Shown here: positions 7,328 to 14,796 of the stretch, piece by piece | Layout of the letters: each line of letters opens with the position of its first letter | Position numbering within the stretch: position 1 is the stretch's first letter | Source: an uncultured Myxococcales bacterium | GTDB lineage: Bacteria; Myxococcota_A; Polyangia; Polyangiales; Polyangiaceae | Reading direction: 5' to 3' | NCBI GenBank assembly: GCA_937872925.1 | Contig: CALMUT010000135.1 | Location: 1 to 32,849 of the forward strand | DNA: 32,849 bases | Translations under genes and position numbers: made by a program | The notes under the pieces: model-generated | What the model was told of the DNA's origin: nothing | Seen by the model: the letters and a program-made list of their open reading frames with translations, nothing else | Databases searched by the model: none

Positions 7328-8218
7328 TCAGGCAGCGCTGGTAGCTGGAGGCAGCTCAGCCGGCTTCGGCGCGGAGAGACCTAGCGCGCGCACCATCACG
7401 AAATCGAGCACGCGCGTCGGCAACAGGCCCGCCAGCCACACCATGATGCGCGAGGAGAACGGCACCAGGTACCGCGGGCGACCGCGTCTTGCTTCGATGG
7501 CATGCTGCACGGCCTGGGACACGCACAGGGGATCTGCGGCTTGGCTGTCGGACCAACGCCGCATTTCCTCGGAGCGCGCGTACACACTGGCAAACGGGGA
7601 CGTGCTGTCTTTGTACTGGTCAACCCACTCCATCGTGCGTTCACTGAACTCCGAGCGGATCAGGCCAGGCTCCACAAGCGCCACTTGGATCCCTAGCGCA
7701 TGCAGCTCTCGGCGCATTGCGTCAGAAAGCGACTCGACCGCGTACTTGGTGGAGTTGTAAACGCCCATGAAGGGCAACGTGACTCGACCTCCGACGCTGC
7801 TGATGTTCACGATGCGTCCTTGCCGGCGCTGCAGCATTTCCTGCGAGAACACGCGCGTTACGCTCATCAAACCGAAGACGTTGGTGTCGAATTGCTTGCG
7901 TAGGTCCGCGTCCCGAGTTTCGATCGTGGGGGCAGCCATCCCGTAGCCAGCGTTGTTCACAATGACGTCAACGCCGTGGCCCGCCGTGAGCTCCAGGGTG
8001 GCCGCGTGCCCGGCCTTGACCGAATCCTCGTCCGTCACGTCCAACTGGACGGTGTCGAGCTTGAGGCCCTCTGCCTCCTCCCTCAGGGTGTCGAGGGCGT
8101 GCTGCCGACGCCCCGCCGCGATCACGTGATGCCCGCGCCGGGCGAGGTGCAGCGCCATATGTCGGCCAATACCGGCCGTCGCGCCGGTGATCAGAACTGT
8201 GTGTCGTGTCGTGCCCAT
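7328..8218 (-). CDS. Short-chain dehydrogenase/reductase (SDR family)
   Basis: This classical SDR of 296 residues starts at the ATG at 8218, which has GGAGG five bases ahead; the frame extends to 8281, but that part overlaps the promoter. The cofactor fold begins LITGATAGIG (TGxxxGxG), with Arg after strand 2 (AAGRR) suggesting NADP. VNNAGYG is present, and the active site has Ser in NISSVGG and Tyr/Lys in YNSTK. The C-terminal ~60 residues extend beyond the core with a hydrophobic stretch (RIMVWLAGLLPTRVLDFVMV) that may attach it to a membrane. Substrate cannot be read from sequence. The promoter carries an operator resembling those of TetR-type fatty-acid regulators, which hints at a lipid substrate (inference). 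Confidence 0.93.
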   Translation of the reverse strand: MGTTRHTVLITGATAGIGRHMALHLARRGHHVIAAGRRQHALDTLREEAEGLKLDTVQLDVTDEDSVKAGHAATLELTAGHGVDVIVNNAGYGMAAPTIETRDADLRKQFDTNVFGLMSVTRVFSQEMLQRRQGRIVNISSVGGRVTLPFMGVYNSTKYAVESLSDAMRRELHALGIQVALVEPGLIRSEFSERTMEWVDQYKDSTSPFASVYARSEEMRRWSDSQAADPLCVSQAVQHAIEARRGRPRYLVPFSSRIMVWLAGLLPTRVLDFVMVRALGLSAPKPAELPPATSAA

Positions 8219-8232
8219 CGATCCTCCGTCTC

Positions 8233-8256
8233 TGGCCGGCGAATCGCCACCGGCCA
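8233..8256 (-). promoter_or_regulatory. Leader hairpin upstream of the SDR ribosome site
   Basis: TGGCCGG (8233-8239) and CCGGCCA (8250-8256) are perfect 7-base arms around a 10-base loop that holds a smaller GGCGA/TCGCC pairing. It sits in the predicted 5' leader, just upstream of the GGAGG of the SDR gene. It may affect translation, protect the mRNA, or be a second protein-binding site. Confidence 0.4.
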
Positions 8257-8263
8257 CTGTGCG

Positions 8264-8279
8264 GAATGAATATTCATTC
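8264..8279. promoter_or_regulatory. Palindromic operator GAATGAATATTCATTC (TetR/FadR type)
   Basis: This is a perfect 16-base palindrome. In the wider form TGAATGA-N4-TCATTCA it differs at a single base, and that form closely resembles operators of TetR-family fatty-acid regulators such as Bacillus FadR. It covers the -10 box of the SDR promoter, a repressor position. No TetR-type regulator is encoded in this window. Confidence 0.7.
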
Positions 8280-8295
8280 ATTTTGAAAGCGTCAA
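8267..8295 (-). promoter_or_regulatory. Sigma-70-type promoter of the SDR gene
   Basis: On the minus strand TTGACG (8295-8290) is followed after exactly 17 bases by TATTCA (8272-8267). The start is expected near 8260, giving a leader of about 42 bases. The -10 box lies inside the operator palindrome. Confidence 0.65.
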
Positions 8296-8300
8296 GGGGT

Positions 8301-9497
8301 TCACGCCGTTTTTAGTACCCGACCCATCAAAAACTTGAGGTATCGCCCCTCTGGGTGGTGGGCCATCAGGGGGTGATCCGCAGCGTGCCCGGCGTCCCGG
8401 AGGATCTGAAATCGTCGCCGCGCGCGCGCCGCCGCCTCGGCCACCGACCGGCTGAAGCTGGTTGGATCGACTTGCGCCGTGCAGCTGGCGGTCGCCAGAA
8501 ACCCCTCGAGGCGCACCAAGCGAAATGCGGCCGTGTTCAGCTTGCGGTAGGCCTTCTGCGCCTGAGCGCGCTGCTCTTTGCGACGGGCCAAGGAGGGTGG
8601 GTCGCAGACCACCAGCTCAAATTCTGAGTTCCCTTGCCGAGCGGAGTCGACCCAGTCAAAAGCGTCGGCGACGATGAATTCGTGTGCGCCGGGATCGAGT
8701 CCGTTCAAGCGGAAGTTCTCTTGCGCTGCCTCGACGACGCCGGCAGAAACGTCCACCGTAGTGACTCTGCGCGCGCCGGCGCGTGCGGCATAGACCGAGA
8801 AGGCCCCGGTATAGGAGAAGAGATTCAGCACGCTGCGGCCTGCAGCATACTGTGCGACGAACGCTCGATTGTCCCGCTGGTCGAGGTACAGCCCGGTCTT
8901 CTGGCCGCGCGCAAGATTGACATAGAACCGAACGCCATTCTCTTCGACGACCACGTCTTCTGGGAGTGACCTTCCCCGCAGCATCTCGTCTTCGGCAGCC
9001 GCCTGGTCGTGCCGGCGGTGCACCACGCTCTCCAGGGGCAGCTCCTCGAGTATCGCGTCGGCGACCCAGCGGACCACTTCGTCCAGTCCAACAGCGTAGC
9101 TGGCGATGACTAGGTGCGACGCGTAGACGTCCGCGGTGACGCCCGGCAAACCATCGCCTTCGCCGAAGAGGAGACGAAAGGCATTGGTATCCGCGGGCAC
9201 AGCCAGCTTGCGCAGGGCCACTGCAGCGCGTACCAGCTGACGCACCCATTCGGCGCTGGGCTGTTCGCGCTGCGAAAAGACCCGCAACGCGATCGCCGAT
9301 TCAGCACTCCAAAGTGCCCATGCATGGGCGTCTCCGGCTTGCACCCGCACCCAGCTGCCGGATGGCGCCGAGAAACCCCTGGGGACGTGGTCGCGATAGA
9401 TCCAGGGACGCCCCGAGCGCAGCGTTGCGGCCATGGCCGCCGGAAGCGTCAGCGTGCGGCCGGCGTTCGCAGGCGCGGGGGCTCTTGATGATCTCAC
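8301..9497 (-). CDS. Class I rRNA large-subunit methyltransferase, RlmI-like (PUA + Rossmann)
   Basis: From the GTG at 9497 the protein has 398 residues, close to the ~396 of E. coli RlmI; the frame also opens at an ATG at 9590, and neither start has a good ribosome site. The N-terminus has the PUA-like opening of this family (LRSGRPWIYRDHV). The middle has GEGDGLPGVTADVY, and GLYLDQRDNRA introduces the SAM domain. Motif I reads VLNLFSYTGAFSVYAARAGA, with TTVDVS as the acidic strand-2 end, VVCDPPSLARRK as the catalytic DPP loop, and a Cys in TASCTAQ. This family makes 5-methylcytosine in 23S rRNA, using SAM; the exact site in this organism is unknown. The gene lies upstream of the SDR on the same strand, but the SDR has its own promoter. 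Confidence 0.9.
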   Translation of the reverse strand: MRSSRAPAPANAGRTLTLPAAMAATLRSGRPWIYRDHVPRGFSAPSGSWVRVQAGDAHAWALWSAESAIALRVFSQREQPSAEWVRQLVRAAVALRKLAVPADTNAFRLLFGEGDGLPGVTADVYASHLVIASYAVGLDEVVRWVADAILEELPLESVVHRRHDQAAAEDEMLRGRSLPEDVVVEENGVRFYVNLARGQKTGLYLDQRDNRAFVAQYAAGRSVLNLFSYTGAFSVYAARAGARRVTTVDVSAGVVEAAQENFRLNGLDPGAHEFIVADAFDWVDSARQGNSEFELVVCDPPSLARRKEQRAQAQKAYRKLNTAAFRLVRLEGFLATASCTAQVDPTSFSRSVAEAAARARRRFQILRDAGHAADHPLMAHHPEGRYLKFLMGRVLKTA

Positions 9498-9599
9498 GGG
9501 CGGATACTGGCACGTCCCCGGGCCTGCCGCAGCGGCTGAACCCAAGCGGACCTCGCAAGGTGGCTTGCGGTACGGCTGGGGTCTTGCCATCGTAGGGGT

Positions 9600-10343
9600 G
9601 TGGCCTCTTCCAACCCGAACAAGCGCGGCAACTGGTGGCTACGCTGCCCAAGCGGCGACACACCCCTCACGGCCACTGAACTCGTCATCGGACGTGATCT
9701 AGGCTGCCATCTGCGTTTTATCGACGACGCTCTGATCAGCCGCACCCATGCCCGAGTGTTTGTCGAAGACGGGCAGGTCATCATCGAAGACCTGGGAAGC
9801 ACGAACGGCACCTTCGTCGACGAGCAGCGCATTGGCGGACGGCGCGACCTGACCGCCGGAGCGCGCATCCGCATCGGCACGCAACTGCTCTGGCTCTATC
9901 GCGGCGAAAACCCGCCCCGCGGCGCCCGCAATGCCACCACGTCAGCGGAGATCCCCCGCTACCGTCGGCGGCAGGATTCCGACAGCAACACGACGGGCAA
10001 CGCCAGTGTGTTTGCTCTGCTGGGGCCCACTGCGGAAATCGCCCTCGAGTCCGGGCAGACCGATGAAGTGATTCGCATCCTCGAGCCCTATATGGACCAA
10101 ATCTTGGGCGACGTCCGTCGCAAGCGCGCCATTGATCCGGAGGTCGCCGCTCAGGCCTACGACTATGCGTTGCGGCTCGCCCAGGCGACCAAACACGGCG
10201 CTTGGCTGGACTATTTGGTCGAGCTCGCGGAGGAAAGCGGGATCCCGATCCCGCGATCCACCTCTGACCGCGTTGAAGCTGTCGCCGCCTTGGTCGACGT
10301 CGCCGAGCGAGACTGGCGACGGGTTGCGACCCGCCCCGCCTAG
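9600..10343 (+). CDS. FHA-domain protein with helical C-terminal domain
   Basis: This 247-residue protein starts at a GTG. Residues ~15-100 form a complete FHA domain: LVIGRDLGCHLRF with the phosphate-binding Gly-Arg, ISRTHARV and LGSTNGTFVDE, so binding to phosphothreonine is plausible. A basic, Ser/Thr-rich linker (~105-135) leads to an alpha-helical domain (~140-245, from ALLGPTAEIALESG) that I do not recognise; it resembles C-terminal domains of other myxobacterial FHA proteins in being helical. There is no signal peptide or membrane segment. It could be an adaptor for a Ser/Thr kinase such as the one at 1529, but no direct link is visible. It is divergent from the methyltransferase and convergent with the disulfide operon. 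Confidence 0.9.
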   Translation: MASSNPNKRGNWWLRCPSGDTPLTATELVIGRDLGCHLRFIDDALISRTHARVFVEDGQVIIEDLGSTNGTFVDEQRIGGRRDLTAGARIRIGTQLLWLYRGENPPRGARNATTSAEIPRYRRRQDSDSNTTGNASVFALLGPTAEIALESGQTDEVIRILEPYMDQILGDVRRKRAIDPEVAAQAYDYALRLAQATKHGAWLDYLVELAEESGIPIPRSTSDRVEAVAALVDVAERDWRRVATRPA

Positions 10344-10391
10344 CGGGAGGTCTTGCGGAACCGATTGCTCGTTGGATGACGTGAGCTGCTG

Positions 10392-11099
10392 CTAGCTCCC
10401 CGACACAATTTCCGAAAGCGCCGCGTAGTCCGAGTCCTCGACTGCTCCCGAGAACGCGCAGCGGATCTTGCCCCGTGGGTCGATCAAGAAGTGCGACGGC
10501 AACTCGGGATCTTCGCCAAGGCCGGCAGCACCGAGGAACTTCCCTCGCGCGTCCCCCTCCTTGAGCCAAAGTGAAGACTTCAGCCCAGTCTGGGGCTGGG
10601 ACGCCAAGAGCTCGCGCAGTTGGCGCTCATCGTCGTCCAGGGAGATGAACGCCACGCGGAACTTCTGACCTTGTTGCTTCAAACGGGCTTCCCAGCTCTT
10701 GAGGCGCGGGATCTCCTCTTTACAGGGAGCGCACCACGCCGCCCAAAAGTTCACCCAAACCCAACCGTTGTTCGCCAGCGCAGAAGCCGGAAGCGCCGCC
10801 CCCGGTGCTGCGGCGCGTTCAAACTCAGCCTCCGGTACAGCGCGACCCGGAGTGCTAAGCTGCCCGGCGCAGAGCACGCGCTTCTTCTTGAGGTTGGGTC
10901 CAGGCTGGGCAGTGGCGCTTGCCGGCACGCCGACGGAAGGCGTCGCGGATGCCACCACAGACTGGCTGCGTGACCGCGTCGCGCTGGGAGCATCCGGCTT
11001 CTTGTCGTCGCACCCGACAAGCCCCAGCCCGAGAAGAATCAGAGCCGGCAGTCGATCCAGGAAACGAACGCAGTTCGGTTGATCGCGTCTTCGTCGCAT
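10392..11099 (-). CDS. TlpA-like thioredoxin-fold lipoprotein
   Basis: This is a 235-residue periplasmic thiol protein. The ATG at 11099 gives an Arg-rich start, a hydrophobic stretch and a lipobox ending LGLVGC (Cys30); the frame opens earlier at 11171. A Ser/Ala/Thr linker runs to ~70. The thioredoxin fold follows, with VNFWAAWCAPCKEEIPRL (active-site CAPC at 123-126), AFISLDDDERQL, and the cis-Pro region PSHFLIDPRGKIRC. In TlpA/ResA proteins this CxxC pair reduces disulfides of envelope partners such as apocytochromes. The start overlaps the upstream OmpA-like gene by 61 bases, which suggests translational coupling or a later start. It is the last gene of a three-gene operon with a VKOR-thioredoxin fusion, so it may take part in the same redox circuit (inference). 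Confidence 0.9.
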   Translation of the reverse strand: MRRRRDQPNCVRFLDRLPALILLGLGLVGCDDKKPDAPSATRSRSQSVVASATPSVGVPASATAQPGPNLKKKRVLCAGQLSTPGRAVPEAEFERAAAPGAALPASALANNGWVWVNFWAAWCAPCKEEIPRLKSWEARLKQQGQKFRVAFISLDDDERQLRELLASQPQTGLKSSLWLKEGDARGKFLGAAGLGEDPELPSHFLIDPRGKIRCAFSGAVEDSDYAALSEIVSGS

Positions 11100-11737
11100 T
11101 TTTCTGTCGGTCGCGAGTTTGGCCACGCGCAGTACTCCTTGGACAGCTGAGCAAACTCGTTGCCCAGCCAAAGCAGGCCCACTTTCTTCTCGATTTCCGG
11201 GTCGTTGGCCAACTCTTTCAGTGAATACATGATGGAGTTTGCACGACGATGGGAAAGCGCTCGGTTCTTTTGGGGCGTTCCCGTTTTGGACGCCCGGGCC
11301 ACGACGAAGAAATAGCGTGCGCCCTTTCTGTCAGTGAAGCGCTCGGACAGTAGCTCTTTGGCCCCCTTGTCGAGGTCTTCTTTGCCGACATCAAACATGA
11401 CAACCCCACCGCGATCCTTGAGCGGGTGAAACAACTCATTGAAGTCGTCGTCGCTGATGGAGGCGAAGGTTTTTACGTCAGCTGGCTTGCAGCCGCGCCG
11501 CGCTTCGGTGGCCAAGCCGCAAGAATGCAGCACACGCTCCAGCACCTGCTTGAATCGAGGTGTGCAGTACTTGACTTCCGCATCAGCGGCCACGGCGACC
11601 TGAGGCTTTTCGGCCTCTGGAGTGAGCAAACGCTGTTCTGCACTCGCTACATGACCGCGAACCCAGAGAGTCGAACCAAGAACTAGAAGCGCGGCGACCG
11701 CGGCGCCGGCAAGCGGAGCAACGATGCGGGGGTTCAT
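11039..11737 (-). CDS. Membrane-anchored divergent OmpA-like protein, Cys-rich
   Basis: This 232-residue protein has one N-terminal hydrophobic segment (~5-25, PLAGAAVAALLVLGSTLWV) that is either a signal or an anchor. The C-terminal half follows the OmpA layout in weak form: VVMFDVGKEDLDKGAKELL, then ALSHRRANSIMYSLKEL, a VGLLWLGNEFAQL strand and a final NRTAFVSWIDCRL. The usual TDxxG motif is not obvious. Six Cys residues are present (KYC, HSCG, RGCK, KEYC, EKCD, DCRL), unusual for OmpA domains and fitting a disulfide-bonded protein. Its ATG overlaps the stop of the VKOR gene (ATGA), so the two are coupled. I infer it is a client or partner of the disulfide enzymes in the operon; peptidoglycan binding is only a possibility. 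Confidence 0.8.
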   Translation of the reverse strand: MNPRIVAPLAGAAVAALLVLGSTLWVRGHVASAEQRLLTPEAEKPQVAVAADAEVKYCTPRFKQVLERVLHSCGLATEARRGCKPADVKTFASISDDDFNELFHPLKDRGGVVMFDVGKEDLDKGAKELLSERFTDRKGARYFFVVARASKTGTPQKNRALSHRRANSIMYSLKELANDPEIEKKVGLLWLGNEFAQLSKEYCAWPNSRPTEKCDEDAINRTAFVSWIDCRL

Positions 11738-12936
11738 CGGATCACCTCCGGGGCGAGATGTTTGAGGGTGTAGCGCAAGCCAATGTCCGTGTCCTCATCA
11801 CAGATCCGCTTCTTGTCCAGGTACACCTGCGGAGTGGAGACCGGCACGGCATTGTCTACGGCAAAGTGCAGATGCGCGTTGAGACGCGCTTTCGTCTTGG
11901 GGGAATCGACGCACTTGCCCATGTCGGCGCCCCAGCGCTGCGTGATGGCCCCTTTGAGCACGTCCTCGCCGGACTTTCCGGCAGCGCCGAGTCGCTCCTG
12001 CTCGTCGTAGGCCCATTCCAGCACTTCCAATGATCTCTCGCCGCCGCAGATCACCGCCTTGCTGAGGGTGCACGCTCCGGGGTGCAACGGGGTGTCGAGC
12101 ATCCAGTTGCAGCTCGGGTCTAGGGGGAACAATGCGAGCTTGATGTCGAGTCGGCTCAGCACACCTTCCCCTTTGAGGCGCGCATGAAACGCCTTGCAAG
12201 TCGGGCACAACGGGTCCTCAAAGAACAGCGCGGGTTTCACGGCGCTTTGCCCGCGCACGCTCAAGAGTTGATCCTTTTCTCGAGGTTGTTGTTTCAGTTC
12301 GCCACAACTGGCTAGATACGGGCGGTGATCCGGCGCGGCGCTGGCGTAGACGACTGCCGGCAGCAGGGTCAGCGCCGCCAACGCGGGCAGCAGCGCCAGC
12401 ACGAGCCAAAGGCTCCCGGGAGGCCGGGGGCGGTCCGTGGCGTGCTTGGCGGAGAGTGTGGCCAGGCCCAAAAGTGCTGCGACAGCCAGCACAAAGGAAG
12501 CGATGTAGATGCCAACACAGGTCTTGCAGAAGGTGCCAAGACGCGTCGCGGAAATGACGAACATGCCGATGGAAACCAGCGCAGGAGTGACCCCAGTCCC
12601 TGCGAAGAGGAGTACCGCGCGCCTGGGAGCGGCCTGCCCGGCAACGGCCAGATAGATGGCGAATCCCGCAAAGAAGCAGAAAGCTCCCACAGCGAAAAGA
12701 GAAATAGGAATGCCGCCCCAGTAGCTATCGCGCAGGAGTGCAGCATAAGGACTGTACATCGCAGTGCGGCACGCTTCCGCCTCGCCCGTCGCGGCAGCCC
12801 CGGGAATGAAGCTGCAGGTCACGTCGTGCAGGCGGCGATCCAGGTGCGAGGCGTAGTCCAGGGTGGATGTCAGGGCGAACACCAGCCCGAGCAGAGCTCC
12901 CAGCAGGGCCAGGATTGCGAAACCTCGAGATTTCAT
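11734..12936 (-). CDS. Vitamin K epoxide reductase (VKOR) - thioredoxin-like fusion protein
   Basis: This 400-residue protein starts at the ATG at 12936, with GAAGG ahead of it; the longer frame to 13149 covers the divergent promoter. Residues 1-~200 form the VKOR membrane domain: an N-terminal helix, a periplasmic loop with Cys41 and Cys56, further helices, and the active-site pair FCKTC (137-140). Residues ~205-400 form a DsbA/thioredoxin-like domain with LFFEDPLCPTCKAFH (CPTC at 244-247), and VSTPQVYLD carries the cis-Pro region. Bacterial VKOR fusions reoxidise their own thioredoxin domain and pass electrons to quinones, making disulfides in the periplasm like DsbA/DsbB. It leads the operon with the OmpA-like and TlpA-like genes. 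Additional Cys residues in the distal part (SCNW, GACTL, VICGG, KCVD, RICDE) are notable. Confidence 0.93.
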   Translation of the reverse strand: MKSRGFAILALLGALLGLVFALTSTLDYASHLDRRLHDVTCSFIPGAAATGEAEACRTAMYSPYAALLRDSYWGGIPISLFAVGAFCFFAGFAIYLAVAGQAAPRRAVLLFAGTGVTPALVSIGMFVISATRLGTFCKTCVGIYIASFVLAVAALLGLATLSAKHATDRPRPPGSLWLVLALLPALAALTLLPAVVYASAAPDHRPYLASCGELKQQPREKDQLLSVRGQSAVKPALFFEDPLCPTCKAFHARLKGEGVLSRLDIKLALFPLDPSCNWMLDTPLHPGACTLSKAVICGGERSLEVLEWAYDEQERLGAAGKSGEDVLKGAITQRWGADMGKCVDSPKTKARLNAHLHFAVDNAVPVSTPQVYLDKKRICDEDTDIGLRYTLKHLAPEVIR

Positions 12937-13033
12937 GAAAACGCCTTCGGTGGGGCGCGCCCACGGGAAGCGGGAGCGCGCGCCCAGGCATGTAAGCTCG
13001 CGCATCCTGATGTCGTCAACTCGGGCCGAGGGA

Positions 13034-13049
13034 TGGCACAGTTGTGCCA
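13034..13049. promoter_or_regulatory. Inverted repeat TGGCACA-GT-TGTGCCA in a divergent promoter region
   Basis: Seven-base perfect arms flank a 2-base centre, about 100 bases from the VKOR start and 120 from the lipoprotein start. This looks like a regulator-binding site. It resembles a sigma-54 -24 box on both strands, but the GG-GC spacing is nine rather than ten, so I do not call it a promoter. Confidence 0.4.
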
Positions 13050-13168
13050 CCGGCACGCCCCCGGATCGGTGGGCAAATGTAGGATAAGGCCAGAAAACGG
13101 AGCTTTTCGTCGCGGCACGACGTGTGCAACGCTCATGGGTGCCGTACACTTTGTCTCAGGAGCTCCCA

Positions 13169-14758
13169 ATGCGACACCTCACGTTTTTCCGCCGCGCCGC
13201 CGTCCTAAGCAGCGCCGCAGCACTGGCGCTGGGTTGCGGCGCCCAGAGCGGCGATTCCGAGGATCGGTTTCCCGGGGGTGCCGGCGCGGGCCCGAGCACC
13301 GGCTCCGGCGGAACGGGCGCGTTCGGCACCAAGTGCCCCGACTGCAACGCCTTGGGCGACAACGAAGAAGGCCGCGCCGCCATCAGCGACGACACTCAGT
13401 TCGCCGCGTCCGGCGCCGGCGGCGGCCAGCTCACGAACCCGAGCACTGCTCCGGCGTGCGCCGGGATCAGCAATACCCCGAAGCGCCTCGAAAGCGCGCT
13501 GGGAAGTGGTTCCAGTCTGGCAAGCGCCACCCTCACGCGCGGGCTGATCTCCATGGGCAAGGCGCCCTTGCCGCAGCACGTTCGGACCCAGGACTTGCTA
13601 AACTACTTTCCGCCTTCCTTCGCGACGACCAACACACCTGCGAACGGCGACTCCACGGCGCCACAAGTCGTCGTCGAATTGGCAAAGCGCGCAGTCGGGG
13701 GGGACATCACGGGCGCCACGGACTACGATCTGCTTGTCGCCGTGCAGGCGCCGACTTCCCAGACCAACGATTCACCTGACGTGTTGATCGTGTTGGACAC
13801 AACGCCGTCCATGTCCGAGGGACTGGAACGCGCGAAGTCCGCCGCGGTGACACTGGTGCAAAAGCTGCCCGTAGCGAGCCAGATCCGAGTCCGCACCAGT
13901 GATTCAGCCACGGACCTGCGCGCTGCCGCAGGCGCATCGCGGGACGAGTTGATCTCGGAACTGCAGCAGATTTCGCTGCTTGAAGACGAACGGCCCTTCG
14001 CACTGACCCTGGACGGCGCCTACGCAGATTCCGCCCTTCGGCCTGGCGGGCGCGTCTTCGTCCTGACGGACGGCGCAGATGATCCGCTGACGATCGCAGC
14101 GGATGCGATCGTGGCCGGTGCGAACCAGGACGTCGTGATCAATGGTCTAGCTTTTGCTCCGCCGGATGAGCATGGCGATCGCTTCTTCCGCGCGCTGGCA
14201 TGGCTTGGGCGCGGGCACTACGCATTCATCGATACGGACACTGAGGCAGAAAGCGTACTCTCGCAACACCTACCAGCCATGCTTGGTACCGAATTGCAGG
14301 ACGTCCGGGTAGCGCTCTCCCTACCCTGGCACTTCAAGAACGTGCCCCGCGACACAGAAGAACTTCTTGAACTGGACGGCGGGAGCAACAAGCCCCAGAA
14401 CATGGGACCAGCCGCGGTGGGCAGCTTTCTGTACCAACTGCGCACCTGCGACAGCACCTTAGTGAACACCAACCTCGGCGACGAAATCACGGTGACCGTA
14501 CGCTACAGGCGCGACGGATCCGATTTCATCGAGCTGCCCCTCACCCTCAAGGTGGCGGAGTTGTTGAAGTCACCCAATCAGCGGGTTGTGCGTGCGGCCG
14601 CCATCTACACCTACGCCGAGTCCTTGAAGACCCTGGATGCCAAGCGTCTCGTGCACGCAATGGCCACTCTAGACTCGGCGGCCAGCGCGACGGGCGACAC
14701 CACACTCCAGGGGCTTTCGGCGTTGCTCAGCCAACATCCGCTGCTATCGGCGCCCTAA
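13169..14758 (+). CDS. Von Willebrand factor A domain lipoprotein (YfbK-like)
   Basis: This 529-residue protein starts at the ATG at 13169 with AGGAG seven bases ahead. The signal peptide ends in the lipobox ALGC (Cys23). A Gly/Ser-rich spacer with a CPDC motif follows. Residues ~140-170 (RTQDLLNYFPPSF) match the short N-terminal module before VWA domains in YfbK-type proteins. The VWA domain starts DVLIVLDTTPSMSEG; the metal-site motif is DxTxS instead of DxSxS, and VFVLTDGADD gives the later metal Asp. The C-terminal ~190 residues (from AMLGTELQDVRVALS) match the beta/helical tail of the family. It probably binds partner proteins at the outer membrane with a metal ion. It is divergent from the disulfide operon, and its Cys residues would suit that system (inference). 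Confidence 0.9.
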   Translation: MRHLTFFRRAAVLSSAAALALGCGAQSGDSEDRFPGGAGAGPSTGSGGTGAFGTKCPDCNALGDNEEGRAAISDDTQFAASGAGGGQLTNPSTAPACAGISNTPKRLESALGSGSSLASATLTRGLISMGKAPLPQHVRTQDLLNYFPPSFATTNTPANGDSTAPQVVVELAKRAVGGDITGATDYDLLVAVQAPTSQTNDSPDVLIVLDTTPSMSEGLERAKSAAVTLVQKLPVASQIRVRTSDSATDLRAAAGASRDELISELQQISLLEDERPFALTLDGAYADSALRPGGRVFVLTDGADDPLTIAADAIVAGANQDVVINGLAFAPPDEHGDRFFRALAWLGRGHYAFIDTDTEAESVLSQHLPAMLGTELQDVRVALSLPWHFKNVPRDTEELLELDGGSNKPQNMGPAAVGSFLYQLRTCDSTLVNTNLGDEITVTVRYRRDGSDFIELPLTLKVAELLKSPNQRVVRAAAIYTYAESLKTLDAKRLVHAMATLDSAASATGDTTLQGLSALLSQHPLLSAP

Positions 14759-14796
14759 TTACCCTGCAGGCAGGTCCGCGCAACGCTGCCCTGTGT

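Noticed and set aside
13034..13050. TGGCAC-containing palindrome as a sigma-54 promoter
   Set aside because: GG to GC spacing is nine on either strand; sigma-54 needs ten.
12325..13779. Long open frame (484 codons) on the plus strand opposite the VKOR gene
   Set aside because: Composition is Arg/Gln/Gly-rich with no domain, and it is antisense to a clear VKOR gene and out of frame with the VWA lipoprotein; typical of GC-rich shadow frames.
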